Assembly (NCBI RefSeq): GCF_000620465.1
Contig: NZ_KK211140.1
Span: 561,964 to 625,963, forward strand
DNA from: Ralstonia sp. UNC404CL21Col
GTDB lineage: Bacteria; Pseudomonadota; Gammaproteobacteria; Burkholderiales; Burkholderiaceae
Direction: 5' to 3'
Length of the DNA: 64,000 nt
Shown here piece by piece: positions 18,009-26,298 of the stretch. Position 1 is the first letter of the stretch, and every line of letters begins with the position of its first letter. The position numbers were made by a program, and so were the translations under genes. The notes under the pieces were generated by a model that saw only the letters and a list, made by a program, of their open reading frames with translations, ran no database searches and was not told where the DNA came from.

Positions 18009-19043
18009 TCAGACAGACGTGGGGACTCGGTAAGGGACCGCCGCGCCGCTGCTGGCGCTGGTGAGCGCTTGTTGTTGCAGCTCTCGCACCTGGAGCAGTT
18101 GCGCGACGACGGATACCGCAATGATATCCGGCGCCTTGTCCACAATGCCCGCCACGCCGATCGGGCACACCATTTCCGGCAGGCGCGTAGGGTCCACGCC
18201 GTGTTCGACCATGCGATGCTCGAAGCGCGCGCGCTTGGTCTTGGAGCCGATGAGGCCGAAGTAAGCAAAGTCCGTGCGGCGCATGATGCGTTCGCACAGC
18301 GCAAGGTCCAGCGCATGGTTGTGCGTCATGACCAGGAAGTAGCTGCCGGCGGGCGCCTGATCGATCACGGCTTCCGGTGTGTCGGTGGATTCGATGACGA
18401 CGTTCGGCGGCACTTCCGTGGGAAACGGGAACATCGCATCGCGCTCGTCCACCCACGTCACGCGGCACGGCAGATGAGCCAGCGCACGAACGATGGCGTG
18501 ACCGACATGGCCCGCGCCGCACAGCACGATCGACATGTCGGGCGGCAGCACGGTTTGGGTGAATCCGCTGGCGTCGAGCGTCACGCCGGCTGCGGCGGCA
18601 TCTCCGATGCTCGCTTGGACAGGCGCTTCCACATTGGCCGGCACAAACCGGCGCAGGCTGCGGCGTTGGCGCATGGCGTCATCCGCAAGGCGGATCCATT
18701 CCACATCGCGCGCATCGAGGCGCTCCAACGACAGGCGGACCACGCCGCCGCAGCATTGGCCGAGCGCCGGCCCCAGCGGAATACGCACGAACTGGCGGCG
18801 CGCTTCGCCGGTGGCCTCGGGCGCGTCCATCATCGTCTGGGCGATTTCCATCGCGCGCCACTCGAGATGGCCGCCGCCGATGGTGCCGTAGAAACCGTCG
18901 GTGCCCACCAGCATGAGCGTGCCCGGTTCGCGCGGCGCCGAGCCCTGCACGTCTGTCACCGTGACCAGCACGCACGGCTGCCCGGCCTGCACGGTGGCAA
19001 GCACATCGGCGAAGCGGAATGGGCGCAGTTGCGTGTGGTCCAT
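18009..19043 (-). CDS. xdhC: xanthine dehydrogenase accessory protein XdhC
   Basis: Binds molybdenum cofactor, promotes its sulfuration and delivers it to XdhB; not a subunit of the finished enzyme. The product is 344 aa with N-terminal XdhC/CoxI domain (LVTVTDVQGSAPREPGT, then IGGGHLEWRAME and LGQCCGGVV with paired Cys near residue 110) and a C-terminal Rossmann domain (VLCGAGHVGHAIVRAL near 180). The ATG at 19043 has GGGAGA as Shine-Dalgarno, overlapping an in-frame TTG that is less likely. It is 13 bases after xdhB. Confidence 0.95.
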   Translation of the reverse strand: MDHTQLRPFRFADVLATVQAGQPCVLVTVTDVQGSAPREPGTLMLVGTDGFYGTIGGGHLEWRAMEIAQTMMDAPEATGEARRQFVRIPLGPALGQCCGGVVRLSLERLDARDVEWIRLADDAMRQRRSLRRFVPANVEAPVQASIGDAAAAGVTLDASGFTQTVLPPDMSIVLCGAGHVGHAIVRALAHLPCRVTWVDERDAMFPFPTEVPPNVVIESTDTPEAVIDQAPAGSYFLVMTHNHALDLALCERIMRRTDFAYFGLIGSKTKRARFEHRMVEHGVDPTRLPEMVCPIGVAGIVDKAPDIIAVSVVAQLLQVRELQQQALTSASSGAAVPYRVPTSV

Positions 19044-19056
19044 GGTGTCTCCCAAC

Positions 19057-21423
19057 TCAGGCGGTCAGCGGGGCGCTGCGGATGGCATCCACGGCCTTGA
19101 GGATTTCCTCGCTGGTGGCCGGCGCGTTCAGCGGCGGGTTCGTGCGGCCATCGCCAACCGCAGCCACCGCATCGCGAATGGCGAAGAAGACCGAGAACGG
19201 CAGCAGCAGCGGCGGCTCACCCAGCGCCTTGGAACGGTGGATGCTGTCTTCCACGTTGGCGTTGTTGAACAGGTTCACACGGAAATCCGGCGGGCAGTCG
19301 TTGACCGTCGGGATCTTGTAGGTGGACGGCGCATGCGTCATCAGCTTGCCGTTCTTGTTCCACCACAGCTCTTCGGTCGTCAGCCAGCCCATGCCCTGGA
19401 TGAACGCGCCTTCGACCTGGCCGATGTCGATAGCCGGGTTGATCGAGCGGCCGGCGTCGTGCAGCACGTCGGCGCGCAGCAGGCGCCATTCACCGGTCAG
19501 CGTATCGACCACCACTTCCGACACGGCTGCGCCATAGGCGTAGTAGTAGAACGGACGGCCCTTGAGCTTGGATTGATCCCAGTGCAGCTTGGGCGTGGCG
19601 TAGAAGCCGTCGGACCACAATTGCACGCGGGCAACATAGGCCTTGCCGATCAGCTCGTCGAACGGCACGCGGCGCGTACCGATTTCGAGATGGTCGCCCA
19701 CGATCGCCACCGTCTCGATGGGCGCTTCGTAATGCTCGGCTGCAAACGCGATCAAGCGCTGGCGGATCTGGCGTGCGGCGTCTTGCGCAGCCTTGCCGTT
19801 CAGGTCGCTGCCTGTCGATGCCGCCGTGGCGGACGTGTTGGCCACCTTGCTGGTGTCCGTGGCTGTCACGCGGATGCGCGTGAACGACACGCCCAGTTCG
19901 TGCGCCACGACCTGCGCGACCTTCGTGTTGAGGCCCTGGCCCATTTCGGTGCCGCCGTGGTTCACGAGGATCGAGCCGTCGTTGTAGACGTGCACCAGCG
20001 CGCCAGCCTGGTTGAAGTGCTTCACGTTGAACGAGATGCCGAACTTCACCGGCGTCAGCGCCAGGCCGCGCTTGAGCACCGGGCTGGTCGCGTTGAAGGC
20101 GCGAATCGCTTCGCGCCGGGCGCGGTAGTCGGACGTCGCTTCCAGTTCGTCGAGCAACTCATGGATGACGTTGTCTTCCACCGTCTGCCCGTACGGCGTG
20201 ACGTTGTTCTTGTCTTTGCCGTAAAGATTGGCGCGGCGCACATCGAGCGCATCCTTGCCGACCGAGCGCGCGATGTTGTCCATGATGTATTCGATGGCGA
20301 ACGCGCCTTGCGGGCCGCCGAAGCCGCGGAATGCGGTGTTCGACTGCGTGTTGGTGCGCGCGCAGAAGCCGTCGATTTCCACCTCGGGCAGCCAGTAGGC
20401 GTTGTCGAAGTGGCAGATGGCGCGCGTCATCACCGGGCCTGACAGGTCGGCCGAGAAACCGGCGCGCGACGTCATGTCGACCTTGACGCCCTGGATGCGC
20501 CCGTCGTTGTCGTAGCCGGCTTCGTAGGCGAAGCGGAAGTCATGCCGCTTGCCGGTGATCATCATGTCGTCGTCGCGGTCCGGACGCAGCTTGACGGGGC
20601 AGGCGAGTTTCCACGCCGCCAGCGAAGCGCAACAGGCAAACAGGCCCGACTGCGATTCCTTCCCGCCGAAACCACCCCCCATGCGGCGGCATTCGACCAG
20701 CACTTGGTTCGCGTGCCAGCCCAGCATGTGCGACACCATGTGCTGCATCTCGGTCGGATGCTGCGTCGAGCACCACACGTGCATGCCGTTGTCTTCTTTC
20801 GGCACGGCGTACGAGATCTGGCTTTCCAGGTAGAACTGCTCCTGCCCGCCCAACGACATCTTGCCGGCTTCGGAGTGCGGCGCGGCAGCGATGCGCTCGG
20901 CCGGTTCGCCCCGCTTGAGGTGCATCGGCGGGAGCACGGACTTGCCGGCGGCGCGCGCTTCTTCGGGCGTCAGCAGCGGGGGCAGCACTTCGTATTCGAT
21001 GTTGCCCAGACGCGCTGCGCGTCGCGCCGCATCGTGCGACGTGGCCACCACGATGAACATCGGCTGGCCGATGAAGTGCACCGTGTCGGTCGCCAGGATC
21101 GGGTCGTCGTGGATGATCGGGCCGCAATCGTTCGTGCCTGGAATGTCGGCCGACGTGAATACCGCCACCACGCCGGGCGCGGCCTTCACGCGATCCAGAT
21201 CCATGTTCACGATGCGCGCATGCGCTTGCGTGCTCATGCCCAGCGCCGCGTGCAGCGTGCCGGCCAGCTCGGGAATGTCGTCGGTGTATGTGGCGGTGCC
21301 CGCAACATGCAGGTGCGCAGATTCGTGCGGGCGCGAAATGCCCACCACAGCGCCGCGCTGGCCGGGCATGGCGGCAGCAATATCGGCTTCCGCCAGCAGG
21401 AAGGCTTCGGTTTGCTTGTTCAT
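19057..21423 (-). CDS. xdhB: xanthine dehydrogenase, molybdopterin (large) subunit
   Basis: Catalytic subunit that hydroxylates hypoxanthine and xanthine to urate at a Mo-pterin centre. It is 788 aa, the normal size for bacterial XdhB. Visible features: AHLHVAGTATYTDDIPE N-terminal hammerhead, GGGFGGKESQSG (Mo-pterin loop, near residue 250), AFRGFGGPQGAFAIEYIMD with the active-site Arg, and GEPPLLLPFSVFFAIRDA near the C-terminus containing the catalytic Glu. Starts 4 bases after xdhA. Confidence 0.97.
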   Translation of the reverse strand: MNKQTEAFLLAEADIAAAMPGQRGAVVGISRPHESAHLHVAGTATYTDDIPELAGTLHAALGMSTQAHARIVNMDLDRVKAAPGVVAVFTSADIPGTNDCGPIIHDDPILATDTVHFIGQPMFIVVATSHDAARRAARLGNIEYEVLPPLLTPEEARAAGKSVLPPMHLKRGEPAERIAAAPHSEAGKMSLGGQEQFYLESQISYAVPKEDNGMHVWCSTQHPTEMQHMVSHMLGWHANQVLVECRRMGGGFGGKESQSGLFACCASLAAWKLACPVKLRPDRDDDMMITGKRHDFRFAYEAGYDNDGRIQGVKVDMTSRAGFSADLSGPVMTRAICHFDNAYWLPEVEIDGFCARTNTQSNTAFRGFGGPQGAFAIEYIMDNIARSVGKDALDVRRANLYGKDKNNVTPYGQTVEDNVIHELLDELEATSDYRARREAIRAFNATSPVLKRGLALTPVKFGISFNVKHFNQAGALVHVYNDGSILVNHGGTEMGQGLNTKVAQVVAHELGVSFTRIRVTATDTSKVANTSATAASTGSDLNGKAAQDAARQIRQRLIAFAAEHYEAPIETVAIVGDHLEIGTRRVPFDELIGKAYVARVQLWSDGFYATPKLHWDQSKLKGRPFYYYAYGAAVSEVVVDTLTGEWRLLRADVLHDAGRSINPAIDIGQVEGAFIQGMGWLTTEELWWNKNGKLMTHAPSTYKIPTVNDCPPDFRVNLFNNANVEDSIHRSKALGEPPLLLPFSVFFAIRDAVAAVGDGRTNPPLNAPATSEEILKAVDAIRSAPLTA

Positions 21424-21427
21424 GTTC

Positions 21428-22954
21428 TTAGGCTGCCGTGAGGGTATTCAATTCGACCGCGCGCACATTGATCTGTTCGGGCGTGAGCGGCGCATCGACG
21501 CGGGTTTCCAGCCAAAAGCGGTACACCGTGTTGGCAGCCGATATGCGACGGTAGTTGTCGGTCGCGCGCATGTCGGTCAGCGGGGTGTAGTCGCGCGACA
21601 TGGCTGCCATGGCAGCGCGCACGGTCGCTTCGTTCCACGGCTGGCCGACGATGGCGTTTTCCGTCTCTGTCGCGCGCTTGGAGGTCGCCGCCATGCCGCC
21701 GTAGGCGATGCGTGCGCTGCGCACGCGGGTTTCGCCATCCTGGCTGTCCAGCTCGATGGCCAGCGCCGCGCACACGGCGGAAATGTCCTCGTCAAAGCGC
21801 TTCGAGAGCTTGTACGTACGGAAGCGCAGGGCATCGCGGCCCTCACGTGCGGGGATGCGCAGGCCCGCAACGAATTCGCCTTCTTCCATCGCGTTCTTCT
21901 GGTACGCGAGGTAGAGGTCTTCAAGCGGCAACTCGCGGCGGACTTCGCCACGCTGCAGCACGACGCGCGTGCCGATGGCGATGAGCGCGGGTGCCGAGTC
22001 ACCGATCGGCGAGCCGTTGGCGATGTTGCCGCCCAGCGTGCCGGCATTGCGGATCGGCAGCGAGGCAAAGCGCTTCCACAATTCGGTCACTTCCGGGTAG
22101 TCCGCAGCCAGGAATGCGTAGGCCTTTTCCAGGGAGACGGCAGCGCCGATCTCGATCCAGCCATCACGCTTTTCCAGTGCGTAGAGATCAGCCACCTGGC
22201 CGATGTACAGGATGTCGCCCAGGTCGCGGAACTGCTTCGTGACCCACAGGCCGACGTCGGTGCTGCCGGCCAGGATGCGGATGTTCGGATGCGCGGCCTT
22301 GATGGCGGCAAAGGCGGATGCGGTACGCGGTGCGTAGAAGCGTGGCGCATTCTCGGTGCCGACGGGGGCGTAGCTGAAGGTGTCGTTGCGCTGCAGCTTG
22401 CGCAGCGTTTCAGCCAACTGCGTGCGGTCGATGCCTGCCGGCGCCGGGAGTTCGAACATGCGTTCGCCGGCGTCGATGATGGGGCGGTATCCGGTGCAGC
22501 GGCACAGGTTGCCGGTCAGCGAATCGCAGATGGTCTGGCGCGACGGAATCGGCGCCTGGTTGCCGGTGTTTTCGTACAGCGCGTAGAGCGACATCACAAA
22601 GCCAGGCGTGCAGAAGCCGCACTGCGACCCGTGGCACTCCACCATGGCCTCTTGCACGGGGTGCAGGGTGCCATCCTTGCCGCGCACGTCTTCCACGGTG
22701 AACAGCGCCTTGCCGTCCAGCGTGGGCAGGAACTGGATACACGCGTTGACGGCCTTCAGCCCGACGCTGCCGTCTTCCTGCAGTTCGCCGAGCACGACGG
22801 TACACGCACCGCAATCGCCCTCGGCGCACCCTTCCTTGGTGCCTGTGCAGTGTGCGTCTTCACGCAGGTATTGAAGCACCGTTCGGGTGATCGGGGCATC
22901 CGTAACGGTGCGGACCTGACCGCGGTGGAAGAAGCGGATGGGCTGAGTCTCCAT
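21428..22954 (-). CDS. xdhA: xanthine dehydrogenase, FeS/FAD (small) subunit
   Basis: Electron-transfer subunit of xanthine dehydrogenase, 508 aa. The plant-type [2Fe-2S] ligands are in CTGTKEGCAEGDCGACTVV (about residues 36-54). The second cluster ligands are in CGFCTPG and CRCTGY (about residues 115-160). A FAD domain with ILAGSTDVGLW and LGGNIANGSPIGDS follows from about residue 200. The ATG at 22954 (METQPIRFF) was chosen as the family start. First gene of the minus-strand purine operon, divergent from a LysR regulator. An extended -10 candidate TGCTATGGT lies upstream near 22988. Confidence 0.96.
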   Translation of the reverse strand: METQPIRFFHRGQVRTVTDAPITRTVLQYLREDAHCTGTKEGCAEGDCGACTVVLGELQEDGSVGLKAVNACIQFLPTLDGKALFTVEDVRGKDGTLHPVQEAMVECHGSQCGFCTPGFVMSLYALYENTGNQAPIPSRQTICDSLTGNLCRCTGYRPIIDAGERMFELPAPAGIDRTQLAETLRKLQRNDTFSYAPVGTENAPRFYAPRTASAFAAIKAAHPNIRILAGSTDVGLWVTKQFRDLGDILYIGQVADLYALEKRDGWIEIGAAVSLEKAYAFLAADYPEVTELWKRFASLPIRNAGTLGGNIANGSPIGDSAPALIAIGTRVVLQRGEVRRELPLEDLYLAYQKNAMEEGEFVAGLRIPAREGRDALRFRTYKLSKRFDEDISAVCAALAIELDSQDGETRVRSARIAYGGMAATSKRATETENAIVGQPWNEATVRAAMAAMSRDYTPLTDMRATDNYRRISAANTVYRFWLETRVDAPLTPEQINVRAVELNTLTAA

Positions 22955-23168
22955 GGGGGTTCTACGCCTGTTTGTGTGTGTAACAGAACCATAGCACCGG
23001 CCTAGGAATGCAATATTTGGCCCATGTGATAACCCGCATCGGAAAGCCAAAATCCGGGGTATACCCGCCGGTAGCGGTCTGGCGGCGCGGCGTGCAACTG
23101 ACATACACTGACAGCGTCCCCAAGCACGTTTTTTTAGAAGGGTCGGCGCAGCCGTTACCCGCCTCCAG
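22955..23168. promoter_or_regulatory. xdhA / lysR divergent control region
   Basis: The 214-bp region between the divergent xdhA and LysR genes. It contains a 10-bp palindrome GGGTATACCC at 23057-23066 and AT-rich LysR-like sequence near 23005-23030. The binding site cannot be assigned from one sequence. Confidence 0.4.
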
Positions 23169-24116
23169 ATGCACGGCAAAGATCACCTCGATACCTACCT
23201 CCTGCGCGTTCTCTACACGCTGCTCACCGAGCAGAGCGTGACCCGTACGGCGGTCAAGCTCGGCCAGTCGCAACCGGCCATCAGCAACACGCTCAAGCGC
23301 CTGCGGGAGATCACCGGCGACGCCATCCTGGTCCGTGGCAAGAACGGCATGGTGCCGACCGAGCGCGGCCATGATCTGCTGACGCTGGCCCAGCAGAGCC
23401 TGGAGGCAATGGAACGTATCGCCCGCCCGTCTCAGGAGTTCGACCCCGGCAACACCACGCGCACGTTCCACCTGGGGGCACCGGATTACCTTGACGCCTT
23501 CTTCCTGCCCAACATCGTCGAGCGTCTGCGCAAGCAGGCGCCGCAAGCCAAGCTGGTGGTGCATCCGCTCAATGCCGGGGTGGATTACCTGGCCGCGCTG
23601 GAGCAGGGCGGTATGGACCTGGTGATTGGCAATTGGCTCTCGCCGCCGGAACACCTGCATATCTCGCCGTTGTTCGACGATGAAGTCGTTTGCATGCTGG
23701 GTGCGCAGCACCCGCTGGCGCGCAAGGGCATCTCGCTCAAGCACTATGTGGAGATGCCGCATCTTGCGCCGGCCCCGTATGCCGTCATGCAGCGCAGCAT
23801 GATCGATCAGGCACTTGCCGAGCAGGGACTGAAGCGGCAGATCCAGGTATCGCTGCCGTATTTCGGGCTGGTGCCGTATGTCCTGATGCGCACCGATCTG
23901 GTCTTCACCACCGGCCGCCAGTTCGCCGCGCATTGCGCGCAGTATCTGCCGATCCGCATCCTGCCGCCGCCCATGGCGTTTCCAAAGATGCGCTTTTACC
24001 AGCTCTGGCACGAGCGCAGCCATGCCGCGCCCGATGTGATGTGGCTACGCCGCATGATCGGCGAAGTGGCGGCCGAGTTGCCGCAGCATTCGCAGCTGGA
24101 ATCGGCGGTGGCCTAA
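23169..24116 (+). CDS. LysR-family regulator divergent from xdhA
   Basis: Transcription regulator of 315 aa. N-terminal winged helix (LRVLYTLLTEQSVTRTAVKLGQSQPAISN, residues about 13-42) and C-terminal periplasmic-binding-like effector domain starting near residue 95 (TFHLGAPDYLDAFFLP). LysR regulators usually act on the divergent neighbour, so xanthine dehydrogenase operon control by a purine metabolite is the simplest reading. Start ATG 23169 (MHGKDHLDTYLLRV). Ends 18 bp from the convergent tupA stop. Confidence 0.9.
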   Translation: MHGKDHLDTYLLRVLYTLLTEQSVTRTAVKLGQSQPAISNTLKRLREITGDAILVRGKNGMVPTERGHDLLTLAQQSLEAMERIARPSQEFDPGNTTRTFHLGAPDYLDAFFLPNIVERLRKQAPQAKLVVHPLNAGVDYLAALEQGGMDLVIGNWLSPPEHLHISPLFDDEVVCMLGAQHPLARKGISLKHYVEMPHLAPAPYAVMQRSMIDQALAEQGLKRQIQVSLPYFGLVPYVLMRTDLVFTTGRQFAAHCAQYLPIRILPPPMAFPKMRFYQLWHERSHAAPDVMWLRRMIGEVAAELPQHSQLESAVA

Positions 24117-24134
24117 ACCTGCGCCGGGCCGGGC

Positions 24135-24983
24135 TCACTTTCCGCTTGCGACGGCCTTTCCGTAGTTGGGGAAAAACACCTGCTCCCCGTTGACCTTGAA
24201 GTCGGCAATGACCTGCTGGCCCGCCGGTGACGTGATCCATTCGATCAGCTTGGTGGCATCGGCGTAGTTGATGCCCGGATGTTTCTTCGGGTTGACCGCG
24301 ATGATGCCGTAGGGGTTGAACATGCGCGGGTCTCCGGCCAGCACGATGTCCAGGCCCGTCTTGGCGCGGTAGGCGCCGTAGGTTGCGCGGTCGGAGAGCG
24401 TGTAGGCATTCATCTGCGCGGCCATGTTCAACACTTCGCCCATGCCGAGTCCTGCGCTCACGTACCACGGCTTGCCCTTCGGGTCGATGTTGGCGGTCTT
24501 CCAGTAGGCCTTTTCCATGACATCGGTGCCGGAGTTGTCTCCGCGCGAGATGAACTTGGCGCCGGCTTTTTCGCCTGCCACAGCGATCGTCTCCATCCCC
24601 TGAATGACGTTCTTCTGGCCGCGCACGTGGGCCGGGTCCGTGTCTGGGCCGACGAGGATGAAGTCGTTGTACATCACGTCGCGGCGGTCGATGCCGCCCC
24701 CTGAGGCGACGAAGGCATCTTCCAGTTGGCGGGCGTGCACGAGCACCACATCCACATCCCCCGATTCGCCCAGTTTGACCGCCTTGCCCGTGCCAACGGC
24801 AATCACCTGCACATGAACGCCGGTGGCCGCCTCAAATTTGGGCAACAGGACCTTCAGCAGACCGGAGTTTTCGGTACTGGTAGTGGTGGCCATGCGGAGA
24901 TCACCAGCATATGCGGCACTGGCAACCGCGAGCGTCAGACAAATGAGGGCAGGTAGCCGAAGGGCTTTGGACAATCCGGGCAT
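24135..24983 (-). CDS. tupA: TupA-like tungstate/molybdate-binding protein
   Basis: Periplasmic solute-binding protein for group 6 oxyanions, 282 aa. Signal peptide to about residue 26 (ending AYA), then RMATTTSTENSGLL containing the TTTS oxyanion-binding motif of TupA, and a downstream RGDNSGTDVMEKAYW that supplies the other ligand loop. No permease (TupB) or ATPase (TupC) lies beside it, so it depends on partners elsewhere or is used for sensing. Divergent from a ModE-like regulator and near the molybdoenzyme xanthine dehydrogenase. Confidence 0.85.
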   Translation of the reverse strand: MPGLSKALRLPALICLTLAVASAAYAGDLRMATTTSTENSGLLKVLLPKFEAATGVHVQVIAVGTGKAVKLGESGDVDVVLVHARQLEDAFVASGGGIDRRDVMYNDFILVGPDTDPAHVRGQKNVIQGMETIAVAGEKAGAKFISRGDNSGTDVMEKAYWKTANIDPKGKPWYVSAGLGMGEVLNMAAQMNAYTLSDRATYGAYRAKTGLDIVLAGDPRMFNPYGIIAVNPKKHPGINYADATKLIEWITSPAGQQVIADFKVNGEQVFFPNYGKAVASGK

Positions 24984-25141
24984 GTTGTGGGGGTTAGCGC
25001 GAAGGCGTGGACGCTTTATGTCGGATGCTGCATGATGGCGGCAACGTCGGGGGCAGCCAGCGACCACGAGATGCCCGCCCCGGAATGGGCAGGATTGTTC
25101 TCCCGGGCCACGGCGGAAGTAAATAGGAAACCATAAACATA

Positions 25142-26242
25142 ATGACATTCCAGTTCGAGGTATTTCCGGTGGTGGGGCCGGACGACAACCCGCGTGCGAA
25201 CGGCAAGGTGTTTCAGTTGCTGCGGGCTGTTCGAGAGACGGGGTCCCTGCATCGCGCGGCGAAACAGGTGGGGCTGTCGTACCGGCACGCCTGGGGGGTG
25301 ATGCGGTCGTGGGAAGAGATGCTCGGCCGCTCCCTGCTGGACATGGAGCGGGGCCGGGGCGCTTCGCTCACGCTTTTCGGTGAGCGCATGCTGCGCGCAG
25401 AGATGCGCCTGCGCGAGCAGCTCGATCCGGCACTGCATCAGGCCATGAGCCAATTCCTGTCCGAGCTGGACGACGCCTCGCAGTCGCAGGCGCGCATCCG
25501 CTTCTCGGGCAGCCATGACCCGGCCGTGGAACTGCTGGCCGAGACGTTTGCGCGGCAAAGCCACGGCGCCCATATCGACACCGTATTCTGCAGCGCCGTC
25601 GAGGGGCTGATCTGCCTGCAGGAAAAGCAATGCGAGGTGGCAGGCTTCTACGTGGCGCCGCAGCAAGGGGCGGGATCGATCGCGCACCAGACCCTGCGCA
25701 AGTGGCTGCGGCCCACCGCCGTGCGCCTGATCGCCCTGGCCGATCGCGAGCAGGGGCTGATGATGTCGGCGGAATGGGCGGGACGGGTGCAGTCGCTGGG
25801 CGATCTGGCGCGCACGCAGGCGCGCTTCATCAACCGTCAGCGCAGCTCGGGCACGCGCTTGCTGTTCGATCAGTTGCTGGTGGCGGCCGGGCTGTATCCC
25901 GACCAGATCAATGGGTATGACGAGCAGGAATTCTCCAGCGACAAGATCGCCGTGGCCGTCCAGGAAGGGCGGGCGGACGTCGGCTTCGGCCTGCGCCCCG
26001 GCGCCGAAGCCCACGGCCTGCATTTTGTGCCGCTGACGCGCGAAACGTACTACCTGGCGGTGCGCCGCAATGACGCGCTGTCGCCTTGGGTGCGCGAGCT
26101 GATCGAGCGCATCGGGCAGCCGGCCTTCCGCGAAGGCCTGGGCCATCTCGCCGGCTACCGGCCGACCGAGCACGTTTCGCTGCTCACCGCGGAGCAGGCG
26201 CTGCCTTGGCACGCTGACGAGGCCCGCGCGCTGGCCCGCTGA
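25142..26242 (+). CDS. ModE-type HTH regulator with molybdate-binding-like C-domain
   Basis: Transcription regulator of 366 aa. N-terminal ModE/LysR-type helix-turn-helix (about residues 20-85: FQLLRAVRETGSLHRAAKQV, then SYRHAWGVMRSWEEMLGR). The C-terminal two-thirds is a periplasmic-binding-protein-like domain (RIRFSGSHDPAVELLAE, RQRSSGTRLLFDQLL, VQEGRADVGFGLRPG) with no signal peptide, so it binds ligand in the cytosol. Divergent from tupA across about 160 bp. Oxyanion-responsive control of tupA is inferred. Confidence 0.85.
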   Translation: MTFQFEVFPVVGPDDNPRANGKVFQLLRAVRETGSLHRAAKQVGLSYRHAWGVMRSWEEMLGRSLLDMERGRGASLTLFGERMLRAEMRLREQLDPALHQAMSQFLSELDDASQSQARIRFSGSHDPAVELLAETFARQSHGAHIDTVFCSAVEGLICLQEKQCEVAGFYVAPQQGAGSIAHQTLRKWLRPTAVRLIALADREQGLMMSAEWAGRVQSLGDLARTQARFINRQRSSGTRLLFDQLLVAAGLYPDQINGYDEQEFSSDKIAVAVQEGRADVGFGLRPGAEAHGLHFVPLTRETYYLAVRRNDALSPWVRELIERIGQPAFREGLGHLAGYRPTEHVSLLTAEQALPWHADEARALAR

Positions 26243-26298
26243 AGTCGTGCGAACATGGCGGGGTTTGCGCCATTGCGCGCCTCGTCCATGTTCCGCCC

